The position numbers and the translations under genes are program-made. A DNA stretch of 64,000 nt from Actinomyces qiguomingii (GTDB lineage Bacteria > Actinomycetota > Actinomycetes > Actinomycetales > Actinomycetaceae). The stretch lies in assembly GCF_004102025.1 (NCBI RefSeq), contig NZ_CP025228.1, positions 3,720,001 through 3,784,000 on the forward strand, read 5' to 3'. Under the pieces are notes generated by a model, which worked only from the letters and a program-made list of their open reading frames with translations, made no database searches and was not told the origin of the DNA. The number at the start of each line of letters is the position of its first letter. Position 1 is the first letter of the stretch. Below are positions 34,665 to 43,796 of the stretch, one piece after another.

Positions 34665-34850
34665 GACGGTTCGTGCGTTGTGGTGACGGTTCGTCACTTG
34701 TTGCGACGGTTCGTGCGTTGTGATCGACGATTCGTCACTTGTTGCGACGGTTCGTGCGTTGTGATCGACGATTCGTCACTTCTTGCGACGGTTCGTGCGT
34801 TGTGATCGACGATTCGTCACTTCTTGCGACGGTTCGGCACCTAGAGGCAC
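34665..34850 (+). repeat. Family B tandem repeats, period 41 (21 + 20)
   Basis: Units start at 34665, 34705, 34746, 34787 and 34828. Each is a pair of half-repeats: GACGGTTCGTGCGTTGTGAT plus C, then GACGATTCGTCACTTSTTGC. The pairing of two related 20/21-bp words gives a 41-bp higher-order unit, four helical turns. The array ends in an inverted copy of its own core (CGAACCGTC at 34851). Confidence 0.9.
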
Positions 34851-35000
34851 GAACCGTCACCGGAAGTGCCGAAGCGTTGGTGCCAAGTGACGAACCGTCG
34901 CCGTTCATGACGAACCGTCGCGCGGGGCACACGAGCGAACGCCCCAGGTCCGCAGCCCCGCAACGGCGCACACGCGCCCCCGTCCTAGAGTAGATCCGGG
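34836..35000 (-). repeat. Conserved 165-bp block shared (inverted) with 58741-58925
   Basis: The reverse complement of 34837-34935 matches 58808-58912 at roughly nine positions in ten, and weaker similarity continues to about 35000 (58741). It contains family B words in both orientations. A second, perfect hairpin (GGCGCGTGCGGG 35002-35013 with CCCGCACGCGCC 35025-35036) follows directly. Confidence 0.75.
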
Positions 35001-35041
35001 TGGCGCGTGCGGGCCCGGGAAGGCCCCGCACGCGCCCGCAG

Positions 35042-35383
35042 ATGGTACTGGCCGACAAGGCCCTGCTCCTCCAAAGCCAACCGGGACCGGCTGCGCAACC
35101 ACCACATCAGGGCCACCATCCCCATCAAGGCAGACCTGGCCGAAAACCGCCGCCGACGCGGCAGCGCCCGGGGGCAGGCCGCCCGCCTTCGACCCGATCG
35201 CCTACCAGGACCACAACACCGTGGAACGCTGCTTCGGCCAACTCAAACAGCACCGTGCCCTGGCCACCAGATACGACAAACTCGCCGTCCGCTACCAAGC
35301 CACCACCCACATCACCAGCACCGACCACTGGCTCAAACGACTCACACAACACGCCCTAGCCGACTTCTGCCAAGCCCCTCACA
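35042..35383 (+). pseudogene. Relic of an IS5-type transposase (3' part)
   Basis: Pieces in three frames rebuild the end of an IS5-family (IS427-like) DDE transposase: MVLADKA, then SSKANRDRLRNHHIRATIPI, then GGRPPAFDPIAYQDHNTVER followed by CFGQLKQHRALATRYDKLAV. The NTVERCF Glu is the third catalytic residue. The 5' half is missing and two frameshifts (near 35063 and 35170) break the rest. It ends near the 3' end of the radical SAM gene. Confidence 0.75.
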
Positions 35384-35414
35384 CCCCCGAACAGCATCAG
35401 CAGCAACGGTGTAC

Positions 35415-36662
35415 TCAGCCGCCTGCACCCGGTCGCCCCGGACGCGCGGGCGCACGCAGCAGGGCCTTCACGTCCTCGGGGTAGGGGAAGGAGCCGGGCT
35501 GGTAGGCGCACAGGGGCTCCTCTGCGTGCAGGTCCCCGGTGGTGTTGAAGGCGCGGGCACGCGAGCCGCCGCACACGCGGTTGTACTCGCACTCCCCGCA
35601 CTTGCCCTTGAGCCGGGAGGTGTCCCGCACCCCGGTGAAGACCTCACTGTGGCGGTAGATCTCCGTAAGCGAGGCCTCGCGCACGTTGCCGGCGCTCTTC
35701 TCCAGGAAGCCGGAGGGGGTGACGTCGCCGATGTGGGAGATGAACATGAAGCCGTTGCCGCTGGAGACGGTGATCGGGGGCCGACGCCGCCGCTCGCCGT
35801 GGTCCAGCCCCAGCTCCACCACCCGCTGGCGCAGGCTGCGGTACAGCGGCCCCAGGTGCATGGCGGCGATCATGTCCTCGCCCTCGATGCCCCGCTGCGC
35901 CAGGGCGTAACGCTGCAGGGAGACGCGCCGGAAGTGGTGCCCCTCGGTGGTCTTGGCGGGCACCGCCTCGCCCATGTCGTAGAAGATGTTGAGCACGTCC
36001 TCGATCTCGGCGGCGTCCAGGCTGCCCAGGTCCACCCCGCGGCCCGTGGGCACCAGCAGGAATCCGGACCAGGTCATCGCCCCGTGCTCGCGCACGAGCG
36101 CGGCGATGTCGGGCAGCTCGTGGACGTTGTGGCGGGCGACGACGGAGTTGATCTGCACCTTCATGCCCAGTTCGCGGGCCGCCTGCCAGCCGGCGATGGT
36201 CCTATCGAAGGTGCGCTCCACGCCGCGGAAGGCGTCGTGGGTGGCGGCGGTGGCGCCGTCGAGCGACAGGGAGATCACGCCCACACCCGCGTCCTGAATG
36301 CGGGCGAGGGAGTCCTTGTTCAGCTTGTCCGTGCCCGACGGCGACACCGCCATGTGCAGGCCCAGGCTCGTGCCGTAGGCGGCCAGTTCGGCCAGGTCGG
36401 GGCGCTCGAAGCAGTCCCCGCCGGTGATGATGAAGATGACCGCCGGCTTGCCGAAGGAGGCGGCCTCATCCATCAGCGCCTTGGCCTCCGCGGTGGTCAG
36501 CTCCCGGGGGTCGCGCAGGGGCCGGGAGACGGCCCGGCAGTGGCGGCAGGCCAGCTGGCAGGCGCGGGTGGACTCCCAGGTCACCAGCATGGGGCGCTGC
36601 GCCGGGTCGTGGCGCTGCACGCGCACCGGCCGGGCGGTGCGGGGCTGGGGGGCCATGGTCAT
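35415..36662 (-). CDS. Radical SAM/SPASM protein of the haem cluster
   Basis: 415 aa. The radical SAM cluster motif is C-x3-C-x2-C at Cys35, 39 and 42 (STRACQLACRHCRA), with the SAM-binding FIITGGDCFERPD. The C-terminal SPASM region has CGECEYNRVCGGSRARAFNT and a late Cys in EPLCAYQPG, which bind auxiliary Fe-S clusters. Similar proteins lie beside chdC in other actinobacterial haem operons; their reaction is not settled, and one view links them to haem-related decarboxylation. It overlaps the chdC stop (4 bases) and is last in hemA-cpfC-chdC-radical SAM. Confidence 0.88.
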   Translation of the reverse strand: MTMAPQPRTARPVRVQRHDPAQRPMLVTWESTRACQLACRHCRAVSRPLRDPRELTTAEAKALMDEAASFGKPAVIFIITGGDCFERPDLAELAAYGTSLGLHMAVSPSGTDKLNKDSLARIQDAGVGVISLSLDGATAATHDAFRGVERTFDRTIAGWQAARELGMKVQINSVVARHNVHELPDIAALVREHGAMTWSGFLLVPTGRGVDLGSLDAAEIEDVLNIFYDMGEAVPAKTTEGHHFRRVSLQRYALAQRGIEGEDMIAAMHLGPLYRSLRQRVVELGLDHGERRRRPPITVSSGNGFMFISHIGDVTPSGFLEKSAGNVREASLTEIYRHSEVFTGVRDTSRLKGKCGECEYNRVCGGSRARAFNTTGDLHAEEPLCAYQPGSFPYPEDVKALLRAPARPGRPGAGG

Positions 36663-37465
36663 GCGCGGGGCTGGCGCTCGGCCCACTCGTGGGGGCTGAC
36701 GCGGCAGCCGGTGTAGAAGGGGGTGTCCACACGCACGTGCAGGCGGGCCTCCGTGTAGCGCTGGTGGTGGATGACGCCCTCCAGACGGTCCAGGGAGTCG
36801 GCCTCGAAGCCGAGCACCCACTCGTAGTCGCTCATGCCGAAGGCGGCGAGCGTGGAGCCCTTGACGTCGGGGTACTTGGAGAAGCCGTTGCGCCCGTGGG
36901 CGGCCATGATCCGCGAGCGTTCCTCGGGGGGCAGCAGGTACCAGTCGTAGCTGCGTACGAAGGGGTAGACCATGCACCAGTCGCGCGGCGCCACGCCGGC
37001 GAAGCAGGCGGGGATGTGCTTGCTGTTGAATTCGGCGGGCGTGTGCAGGCCCATGCAGGACCACACCGGCTCCAGGTAGCGGCCCAGGGCGCTGGCACGC
37101 AGGCGGTGGTTGGCGTCCTGCAGCTTCTCCGGGTCGTCGTCGAGCCACCAGACCATCAGGTCGGCGTCGGAACGGAAGCCGGACACGTCGTACCAGCCGC
37201 GCGTGGTCGCCTCGGAGACGTCAATGAAGTGGGTGGACTCCCCCACCAGCCGACGGCGCGTGTCCTCCAGCGGCGGCAGCGGCGCCGTCAGCCGGTAGAC
37301 CGCGAACAGGGCGTAGTGGTTGTTGTCATTGACGGCGTCGAAGTCGACCTCGGCGGCGTCGCGCGGGTCGCGGTGGGGGCGGCGCTCCTCATCCTCGAAG
37401 CGGTGCAGGCGGGGGGCGCCCTGGCCGGAGTCGACGTCGGGGCGGGAGCTGTCGTGCTCGCTCAT
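36659..37465 (-). CDS. chdC: Coproheme decarboxylase ChdC (HemQ)
   Basis: 268 aa, chlorite-dismutase-like fold. It converts coproheme to haem b with H2O2, the last step of the coproporphyrin pathway. Family motifs: NHYALFAVYRL, ATTRGWYDVSGFRSDADLMV, the active-site region YPFVRSYDWYLLPPEERSRI, and GFEADSLDRLEGVIHHQRYT. The His in MAAHGR is the likely haem ligand. The ATG at 37465 follows AAGGAG. The N-terminal 40 residues are disordered. It lies 19 bases after cpfC. Confidence 0.95.
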   Translation of the reverse strand: MSEHDSSRPDVDSGQGAPRLHRFEDEERRPHRDPRDAAEVDFDAVNDNNHYALFAVYRLTAPLPPLEDTRRRLVGESTHFIDVSEATTRGWYDVSGFRSDADLMVWWLDDDPEKLQDANHRLRASALGRYLEPVWSCMGLHTPAEFNSKHIPACFAGVAPRDWCMVYPFVRSYDWYLLPPEERSRIMAAHGRNGFSKYPDVKGSTLAAFGMSDYEWVLGFEADSLDRLEGVIHHQRYTEARLHVRVDTPFYTGCRVSPHEWAERQPRA

Positions 37466-37484
37466 GGGTTCTCCTTGGTCACGG

Positions 37485-39035
37485 TTACTGGTGGGAGGTG
37501 GTCTGGTGGTGCCCGCCGGCATGCGGGCCGGGCGGGGTGGCGGGCCGACAGCAGGCGGGCGGGCAGACGGTGTGGAAGGGGCCGGTGCCGGTTATTGACT
37601 GCGGGCGCACGTCCTGGCCCCGGGCGACGGCGGCCCGCTCGGCGAGCACGTCAACCAGCGAGGCGACGAAGGCGGGGTGGGTGCCGGCCGTGGCCGCGCG
37701 CACGTAGGGCAGTCCCAGTGCTTGTGCGGTTTCGCGGGCCTCGGTGTCCAGGTCGAAGACGACCTCCATGTGGTCGGCGACGAAGCCGATGGGGGCGACG
37801 ACGACGCCCGCCGGCACATCCACGGCCCGCCCATCGGTCAGGTTCCCGGCGGCCAGGGCCTGAAGGTGGTCGTTGACGTCCGGTTCCAGCCAGCGGGCCT
37901 GCGGCGGTCCGGAGCGGGAGCAGTAGACCAGGTCCGCCTGCGGGCGCCGCCCCAGGCGGGCGGCGACGGCGTCCAGCAGCACCTCGGCCAAGCGTTTGTG
38001 CTGGGTGACGTAGGAGATCTCGGTGGACAGGTCCGCCGCGACGCCGGGCTCCAGGGCGGAAGGGTGGGGGAGCCCCCCTCGGCTACCGTCCGCGCCGCTC
38101 GTTCCTCGCGGCGCTCCCGCCAGCCCCGCCACGCCTTCGGGGGCCTCCCCAGTCCCCCCGGACGCGCGGGCGGGGCCGGAGAGCTCTCCTCGGCTACCAT
38201 CCGCGCCGCTCGTTCCTCGCGGCGCTCCCGCCAGCCCCGCCACGCCTTCGGAGACCTCTCCGGCCCCTCCAGTGGCGCTGCCCGATCCCGCCCCTCCCGA
38301 GGCGCGTTCCTCGGCGGTGGGCGTGGAAAGGCGCTCCATGGACTCGGGGATGGAATGGGTGACCAGCACCAGCCGGATGCCGTCGGCGCTCACGCCGTCG
38401 GCCACCAGTTGGTTAAAGGCGGCGACTACGGCGTCGGTGTTGGCGGCAAGCATGCCCGGGGTGTTGTAGAAGGGGCGGGTCTTGTCCACCACCAGCTCCA
38501 CCGGGGCGCCCCCGGGCCCGCCCACGCGGGCGGCGGCGTCGGCCTCCCGGCCGCTCCCGGTGGCCCCGTCGGCGCCGGCGGCCAGCAGCGTCAGCGCACC
38601 GGCGACGTCCTCCCGGTACTGGCGGCAGCCGGAGTAGGAGGCGTAGGCGGCGGTGGTGATGGCCAGGACGCGGCGGGCACCGGCGTCGGCGAGTTCGCGC
38701 AGTGCCTCGGAGACGAAGGGATGCCAGTTGCGGTTGCCGATCGCCACCGGCACCCGGCTCCCGCGTGCGGCCAGCTCGGCGCGCAAAGCATCCAGGAGTT
38801 CGGCATTGCGGGCGTTGATCGGGGAGACACCGCCCCAACGCCCGTAATGGCCGGAGACCTCGCGCAGTCGGGAGTCGGGCACGCCCCGCCCGGCGGTGGC
38901 GTTGCGCATGAAGGGCAGCACGTCGTCGGGGCCCTCGGGGCCGCCGTAGGACAGCAGCAGGACGGCGTCGTAGGGGGCCAGTGGGTCGGCGGCGGGCGCC
39001 ACGGGGGCGCCGGCGACGCCTGCCGGAGGGGTCAT
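37485..39035 (-). CDS. cpfC: Coproporphyrin ferrochelatase CpfC (HemH) with repeat insertion
   Basis: 516 aa, much longer than the usual 330-380. It inserts Fe2+ into coproporphyrin III. Conserved parts: LLLSYGGPEGPDDVLPFMRN, TAAYASYSGCRQYRED, VTHSIPESM, ISYVTQHKRLAEVLLD, VVVAPIGFVADHMEVVFDLD. A Cys in SGCRQ and three in CPPACC near the C-terminus fit the actinobacterial [2Fe-2S] ligands. Extra sequence of about 85 residues lies between THSIPESM and the ISYVTQ strand and contains a 111-bp in-frame duplication (38077-38270). The start overlaps the hemA stop. Confidence 0.93.
   Translation of the reverse strand: MTPPAGVAGAPVAPAADPLAPYDAVLLLSYGGPEGPDDVLPFMRNATAGRGVPDSRLREVSGHYGRWGGVSPINARNAELLDALRAELAARGSRVPVAIGNRNWHPFVSEALRELADAGARRVLAITTAAYASYSGCRQYREDVAGALTLLAAGADGATGSGREADAAARVGGPGGAPVELVVDKTRPFYNTPGMLAANTDAVVAAFNQLVADGVSADGIRLVLVTHSIPESMERLSTPTAEERASGGAGSGSATGGAGEVSEGVAGLAGAPRGTSGADGSRGELSGPARASGGTGEAPEGVAGLAGAPRGTSGADGSRGGLPHPSALEPGVAADLSTEISYVTQHKRLAEVLLDAVAARLGRRPQADLVYCSRSGPPQARWLEPDVNDHLQALAAGNLTDGRAVDVPAGVVVAPIGFVADHMEVVFDLDTEARETAQALGLPYVRAATAGTHPAFVASLVDVLAERAAVARGQDVRPQSITGTGPFHTVCPPACCRPATPPGPHAGGHHQTTSHQ
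38077..38270 (-). repeat. 111-bp in-frame tandem duplication inside cpfC
   Basis: Two copies starting at 38077 and 38188; 64 bases at the start of each are almost identical. Each encodes EGVAGLAGAPRGTSGADGSR. The unit contains a small hairpin (CGCCGC...GCGGCG). Because 111 is divisible by three the frame is kept. Confidence 0.9.
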
Positions 39036-40453
39036 TGGGCTCCTCCCGGGGCCGGAGCGGACAGGACGAAGACATCCTCGACGCAGTCGCGCTCGAATCC
39101 ACCGACAGCGGCGCGCAGGTCGGCGGCGATCTCCACGCCCAACAGCAGGTCCAGGGCGTCGAGATAGTCCTGGCCGCGCCCGGCCTCGGCGGCGGCACGG
39201 GCGGCGACCGTGGGGTGGTGCAGCATACGGGCGGCCAGGTGATGCAGGGCGCGGGCGGCGTCACCGGCGTCCACCCGGCCGTCACGCACGCGCAGGCGGG
39301 CGACCTCCTCCTCGACCAGTTCCGCGACATGCTCGCGCAGGCTGCAAACCACCGGATCCATGCGCCGCCCGGACAGCATCCGGTCAAACAGGGCGGTCTC
39401 CTCCTCCACGATGGCGCGCGCGGCCTGCACCTGGTGGGCCTGGGCCGCGGGCACGGCGCGCTGCACGCTGGGCAGGTCGATCAGGCGCACACCTGGCAGG
39501 GAGCCGACGGCCCGTTCCACGTCCCGAGTCAGCGCGAGGTCGAGCACCACCAGCGGGAGCCGACCAGAGGCGCCGGCGGCGCCAAGAGCCGCGCGAGCAT
39601 CCGCGGCGGGAGCCACGAGTTCACGGGTCAGCACCGGAGCGCCCAGACCCCGGCAGGTGATCACCAGGTCGGCTCCGGCCAGCGCGGACGCCAGCTCGGT
39701 CTCCTCAACCGCCCTCAGTCCGCGGCCGACGGCGAAGGCGGTGGCGCGGTCGGAGCGGGAGTACACGGAGATATCGGTGATGCCGTGGCGGCGCAGGGCG
39801 GTGACGGTGGCGCCCGCGTACGCGCCCGTGCCGACGATCAGCACCCGCACGCCCTCAAGGGGCGGCAGGTGGCGGGCGGCCAAGTCGATGCCGACGGCAA
39901 CCACGGAGCGGCCGTTACCGGCCAGACCGGTCTCATGGGCGACGCGACGGGAGGCGGTGGAGGCGTGCTCGACGACGCGGGCGAGGTCCCCCGACAGGGT
40001 GCCCTCCTCGGCGGCGACGCCCATGGCGCGGCGCAACTGCCCGGCAATCTCCCGTTCGCCCACAACCATCGATTCCAGTCCGGCCGCGGTGGCGAATAGT
40101 TCGCTGACGGCGCCGGTCCCGCTCCAGGCGGTCAGTTCCACGGGCTCCGGCCCGGAGTCGGCGCGCCCGGCGGGGTCACCAGGCGGGTCCGCGGCCGCTT
40201 CGCCGACGGGAGGGGTTCCCGCACGTCGGGCGAGGAAGCCGGTTACGTCACGTCGCAGGGCGCCGGCCGGCAGCGCCTGCGAAGCGTCGAGGAGCAGGGC
40301 CAGGCGATTACAGGTGCCCAGGACGACCACGCCACGCAGGGACGGGATGGCGGCCATGAGGTCCGGCCCCAGACGCGCCGCGGTGGCACCCAGGTGGGCG
40401 ACCGCGTCGAGGCCCTGGGTGCGGTGGTCGGCGGAGAGCAGATGGATGGTCAC
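39032..40453 (-). CDS. hemA: Glutamyl-tRNA reductase
   Basis: 473 aa; first committed step of the C5 haem pathway (glutamyl-tRNA to glutamate-1-semialdehyde). The catalytic Cys48 is in VVLGTCNRL. The NADPH-binding domain contains LIVGTGAYAGATVTALRRHG, and the family motifs ESMVVGEREIAGQLRRAM and HASTASRRVAHETGL are present. A Pro/Ala/Asp-rich insert lies at about 78-105. It is divergent from hemE across a 251-base promoter region, so the two haem operons probably share control. Confidence 0.96.
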   Translation of the reverse strand: MTIHLLSADHRTQGLDAVAHLGATAARLGPDLMAAIPSLRGVVVLGTCNRLALLLDASQALPAGALRRDVTGFLARRAGTPPVGEAAADPPGDPAGRADSGPEPVELTAWSGTGAVSELFATAAGLESMVVGEREIAGQLRRAMGVAAEEGTLSGDLARVVEHASTASRRVAHETGLAGNGRSVVAVGIDLAARHLPPLEGVRVLIVGTGAYAGATVTALRRHGITDISVYSRSDRATAFAVGRGLRAVEETELASALAGADLVITCRGLGAPVLTRELVAPAADARAALGAAGASGRLPLVVLDLALTRDVERAVGSLPGVRLIDLPSVQRAVPAAQAHQVQAARAIVEEETALFDRMLSGRRMDPVVCSLREHVAELVEEEVARLRVRDGRVDAGDAARALHHLAARMLHHPTVAARAAAEAGRGQDYLDALDLLLGVEIAADLRAAVGGFERDCVEDVFVLSAPAPGGAQ

Positions 40454-40704
40454 AGCGGGTGGTAGTCAAGCATTGGTTGCTGGTCGGGGCACTATTATCA
40501 CCGGTACCGCCCTCAACTATTCCGACGCAGCGTCAGAACCCTTTTCCGACGTCACGTCACCTGGTTGATGAGCCGCTCCTTTGCGGGCGAAAGCAGCCAC
40601 GGCGCGAACGTTCCGGGGCGGGGCGACACAGCGTTCGAACGGCGTTCTCAGACGACGCCATGTCATGTCATTCCTACCGCACCCATCAGGACGAGGAGTA
40701 TTTC

Positions 40705-42108
40705 GTGACTACTTCCGTGCAGAATTCCGGCGGGGCGGGCCGCGCAGGCGGTAGCGCCGACTTCGCGGGCGCCAACACCCCGCCAACACGGAGGCCGGCC
40801 CTGCTGGAGGCCCTGGCCGGGCAACGGCCGGCGCGCACGCCCGTGTGGTTCATGCGTCAGGCCGGCCGCTCCCTGCCGGAGTACCGGGCACTGCGCGAAC
40901 GCGCGGGGGCGCCCATGCTGGATGTGTGCCTGTGGCCGCAGCAGGCCGCCCGGGCGACCCTCCAACCGGTGCGCCGCCACGGGGTGGATGCGGCCGTCTT
41001 CTTCTCCGACATCATGGTGCCGCTGCGGCTGGCGGGCGTGTCGGTGCGCATCGAAGCCGGCACCGGCCCGGTCCTGGACACCCCCGTGCGCGACAGTGCG
41101 GGTGTGCGCCGACTCACCGCGCACCGCTTCGGTGATGCCGACCGAGCCGGGACAGGGCCGGACGGCGGCGCGCTCGACGGCGCCGCCGCAGTGAACGCCA
41201 TCCAGGCGGCCGTGCAGGCGGTTGTGGCGGAGTTGGGCAGTCCGGGGCAGCCAGGTGCCGGCGCACGCCCACCGCAGCAGGCGGACCGCGCCCACAGCCA
41301 CCAACGCGGGGAACCGCCCCGCATGCCAGCCGCCCCCGTCGGCCTGTCCGCCCGGGCACAGGCGGGTCTGGCGCATTCACGGGGCACCTCCGACTGGACC
41401 CCACTGCTCGGCTTTGGCGGGGCACCGTTCACCCTGGTGGCCTACCTGACCGAGGGCCGCCCCTCCCGCGACCACCTGGCCGCCCGCACCCTCATGCACG
41501 CCGACCCGTCCGCCTGGGAGTCGCTAATGACCTGGGCCGCCCACCTGACGGGACAGTTCATGGCCGCCCAGGTGCGTGCGGGCGCGGCCGCCGTACAGCT
41601 CTTCGACTCCTGGGCCGGAGCCCTGCCCGCCGCCGATTACCGTGAGAAGGTCGCCCCGTACTCGGCGCTGGCACTGGATGTGGTCCGCGACGCCGTCTCG
41701 GCCACCACCGGCGTCGCGGCCCCTACGATCCACTTCGCCACGCGGGCGTCACACCTGCTGCCCGAGCTGCACCGCACCGGGGCCGACATCCTCGGCGTGG
41801 ACGAATGCACCGACCTGGCCCGCGCGGCCACCGCCCTCGGTGCGGGACCTCGGGACGATGGGGCCGGCACCCGCCCGGTGCAGGGCAATCTCGACCCGGC
41901 GCTGCTAGGGGCGCCGTGGCCTACGCTCGCCCGGGCGGTCGACGCCTGCCTGGAGGCGGGCAGGGCGGCGAGCGCCCACGTGTTCAACTTGGGCCACGGC
42001 GTGCCGCCGTCAACCGACCCGGATGTGCTCACCCGGGTGGTGGCGCGCGTGCACGGCTCGCAGGAATGGGAGCGTACGGCCCTGGCCGGATGGGATGGTG
42101 AGGCATGA
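40705..42108 (+). CDS. hemE: Uroporphyrinogen decarboxylase
   Basis: 467 aa, versus about 350 usual. It removes four carboxyls from uroporphyrinogen III to make coproporphyrinogen III. Signature motifs: TPVWFMRQAGRSLPEYRALR, AVFFSDIMVPLRLAG, FGGAPFTLVAYLTEG, VQLFDSWAG, VFNLGHGV. Extra residues (about 177-233, Gln/Pro/Ala-rich) sit before the DWTPLLGF strand. The GTG at 40705 follows GAGGAG; an open frame from 40459 runs through the promoter region and is rejected. It overlaps the next gene by 4 bases. Confidence 0.95.
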   Translation: MTTSVQNSGGAGRAGGSADFAGANTPPTRRPALLEALAGQRPARTPVWFMRQAGRSLPEYRALRERAGAPMLDVCLWPQQAARATLQPVRRHGVDAAVFFSDIMVPLRLAGVSVRIEAGTGPVLDTPVRDSAGVRRLTAHRFGDADRAGTGPDGGALDGAAAVNAIQAAVQAVVAELGSPGQPGAGARPPQQADRAHSHQRGEPPRMPAAPVGLSARAQAGLAHSRGTSDWTPLLGFGGAPFTLVAYLTEGRPSRDHLAARTLMHADPSAWESLMTWAAHLTGQFMAAQVRAGAAAVQLFDSWAGALPAADYREKVAPYSALALDVVRDAVSATTGVAAPTIHFATRASHLLPELHRTGADILGVDECTDLARAATALGAGPRDDGAGTRPVQGNLDPALLGAPWPTLARAVDACLEAGRAASAHVFNLGHGVPPSTDPDVLTRVVARVHGSQEWERTALAGWDGEA

Positions 42109-43796
42109 AGGAGCGACAGCGGGCGGGTGCCGACGGCATGATCGAACGGCACGACGCGCTGGTGGTGGGCGGCGGCGTCGCCGGGCTGGCCGCCGCCTGG
42201 GAGCTGACGCGGGCCGGACACCGCCCGCTGCTGATCGAGGCGCGCGGCTATACCGGGGGGCTCGTCGCCGGAGCCGACATCGGCGGGGTGCGCATGGACC
42301 TGGGGGCGGAGGGATTCGTGATCCGCGGCGAAGCGATCACGCAGATGGTAGATGCCCTGGGGCTGGAAGTGGTCGGCCCCGCCGGCGGCGGTGCGCGCCT
42401 GTTCCTGCCCCCTTTGGGGGCCGAACACGCCCACAACACCGCCGCTCCGGCCGCCGTGAGGCCCGCGGGCGCTGCGGGCGTGGCCCCCGATCCGGCTCGC
42501 GGCTGGCAACTACACCGCTTCCTGCGCAACGGGTTCCTGGGCATCCCCGCCGACCCGCGCGCCGACGACGTCGTGGCTGTCATCGGCCCAGAGGCGGCCG
42601 CCCGGGCGGCCCGCGACGCCGAACTCGACGGGGCGGTGGGCACCGGCCCCGAAGATCCCGCCGACCTGGCCTCCTTTGTGCGCACCCGCATGGGCGAGGC
42701 GGTCCTAGACCGCCTGGTGCGCCCGATCGTGGCGGGCATCCACAGCGCAGACCCCGCCGACCTGGCGGCCGACACCGTCGCCCCGGGGCTGCGCCGTGAC
42801 ACCGCCCGGCTGGGGTCCTTGCAGGCAGCCGTCGGCGAGCTGCTGGAACGTCGCCGGGCCCGGCGCCGCGGGGGCGGTGCCGCGGACGTAACCGTTGAGG
42901 GCGGCCTGTTCCGCCTCACCGATGCGCTGCGGGAGGCGATCGAGACCGCCGGCGGCCGGGTGCTCACCCGCACCGGTGCGCAGTGGCTGCGGCCGGCCAC
43001 GCGCGCCACCGGCACCGGCTCCACCGGCACCTGGGAGGTGGGAATCGCCCCCACCACCCGCGGGGCTACGCTGTCGGACGAGCCGGTGGCGGCCGGGCCG
43101 CAGCGGGTGGTGCGCACGCCGCGAGTGGTGCTGGCCTGCTCGGCAGGGGCGGCGCTGCGGCTGCTGGCGGGCGTCCCCGGTGTGGACACCCGGGTGCAGG
43201 TGCCGGTCGGCGCCCCGATCGCCCGTTATCTGCTGGTGGTGCGCGCCCCGGAGCTGGCCGGCGCACCAGTGGGCTCCGGACTGCTGGTGGCCCCCGCCGC
43301 GCCCGGGCGGGCACCGGTGCAGGCGAAGGCGCTGTCGCACCTTTCTGTGAAGTGGCCGTGGATCGGGGAGCAGCTGCGGCAGTTGCACGGCCCCGCAAAC
43401 GCGGACGCACAGGAAGGGGCGGTGCACGCGCTGCGCCTGTCCTATGGGCGGCCGGGCGAGCCGCGGCCGCAGGTGGGCCTGGCCGACGCGCTCGCCGACG
43501 TCAAGGCCTTCACCGGCGTACACATAGGTGAGGGCGACGTCATTGATTCGATGCTGGTGCGTTGGGACGGGACGCTGCCGCCGGTCACGCCCGCCTACCG
43601 CGAGCGCACCCGGCGTCTGCTGGCGCAGGTAGCCCCGGTGGCGGGGCTGGCGGTGACCGGGGCGTGGGTGGCTGGAACGGGCATTGCCGCCGTCGTCGCC
43701 CATGCCCGCGAGCAGGCGGCCGGGCTGTCCGGCGGGCAGCCGATGACGGCCGGAGTCAGGCCCGCACCACCCGTCCGGCAGGAGGAGCATGCATGA
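42105..43796 (+). CDS. cgoX: Coproporphyrinogen III oxidase CgoX (HemY/HemG-type)
   Basis: 563-aa FAD enzyme that oxidises coproporphyrinogen III to coproporphyrin III in Gram-positive bacteria. The N-terminal FAD motif is VVGGGVAGLAAAWELTRAGH, followed by GGLVAGADIGGVRMDLGAEG; the C-terminal FAD part is LAVTGAWVAGTGIAAVVAHA. The first Met gives 11 extra residues; an internal Met (MIERHDALVVGG) could also start. The stop overlaps the hemC ATG. Confidence 0.93.
   Translation: MKERQRAGADGMIERHDALVVGGGVAGLAAAWELTRAGHRPLLIEARGYTGGLVAGADIGGVRMDLGAEGFVIRGEAITQMVDALGLEVVGPAGGGARLFLPPLGAEHAHNTAAPAAVRPAGAAGVAPDPARGWQLHRFLRNGFLGIPADPRADDVVAVIGPEAAARAARDAELDGAVGTGPEDPADLASFVRTRMGEAVLDRLVRPIVAGIHSADPADLAADTVAPGLRRDTARLGSLQAAVGELLERRRARRRGGGAADVTVEGGLFRLTDALREAIETAGGRVLTRTGAQWLRPATRATGTGSTGTWEVGIAPTTRGATLSDEPVAAGPQRVVRTPRVVLACSAGAALRLLAGVPGVDTRVQVPVGAPIARYLLVVRAPELAGAPVGSGLLVAPAAPGRAPVQAKALSHLSVKWPWIGEQLRQLHGPANADAQEGAVHALRLSYGRPGEPRPQVGLADALADVKAFTGVHIGEGDVIDSMLVRWDGTLPPVTPAYRERTRRLLAQVAPVAGLAVTGAWVAGTGIAAVVAHAREQAAGLSGGQPMTAGVRPAPPVRQEEHA

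Noticed and set aside
35007..36716. 569-aa open frame opposite the radical SAM gene
   Set aside because: It is the reverse of a clear radical SAM/SPASM gene; only its first 100 codons carry an out-of-frame transposase relic.
40459..40704. 82-codon upstream extension of hemE
   Set aside because: It runs through the hemA-hemE promoter region; the GTG at 40705 has a proper ribosome site and the family's N-terminus follows it.
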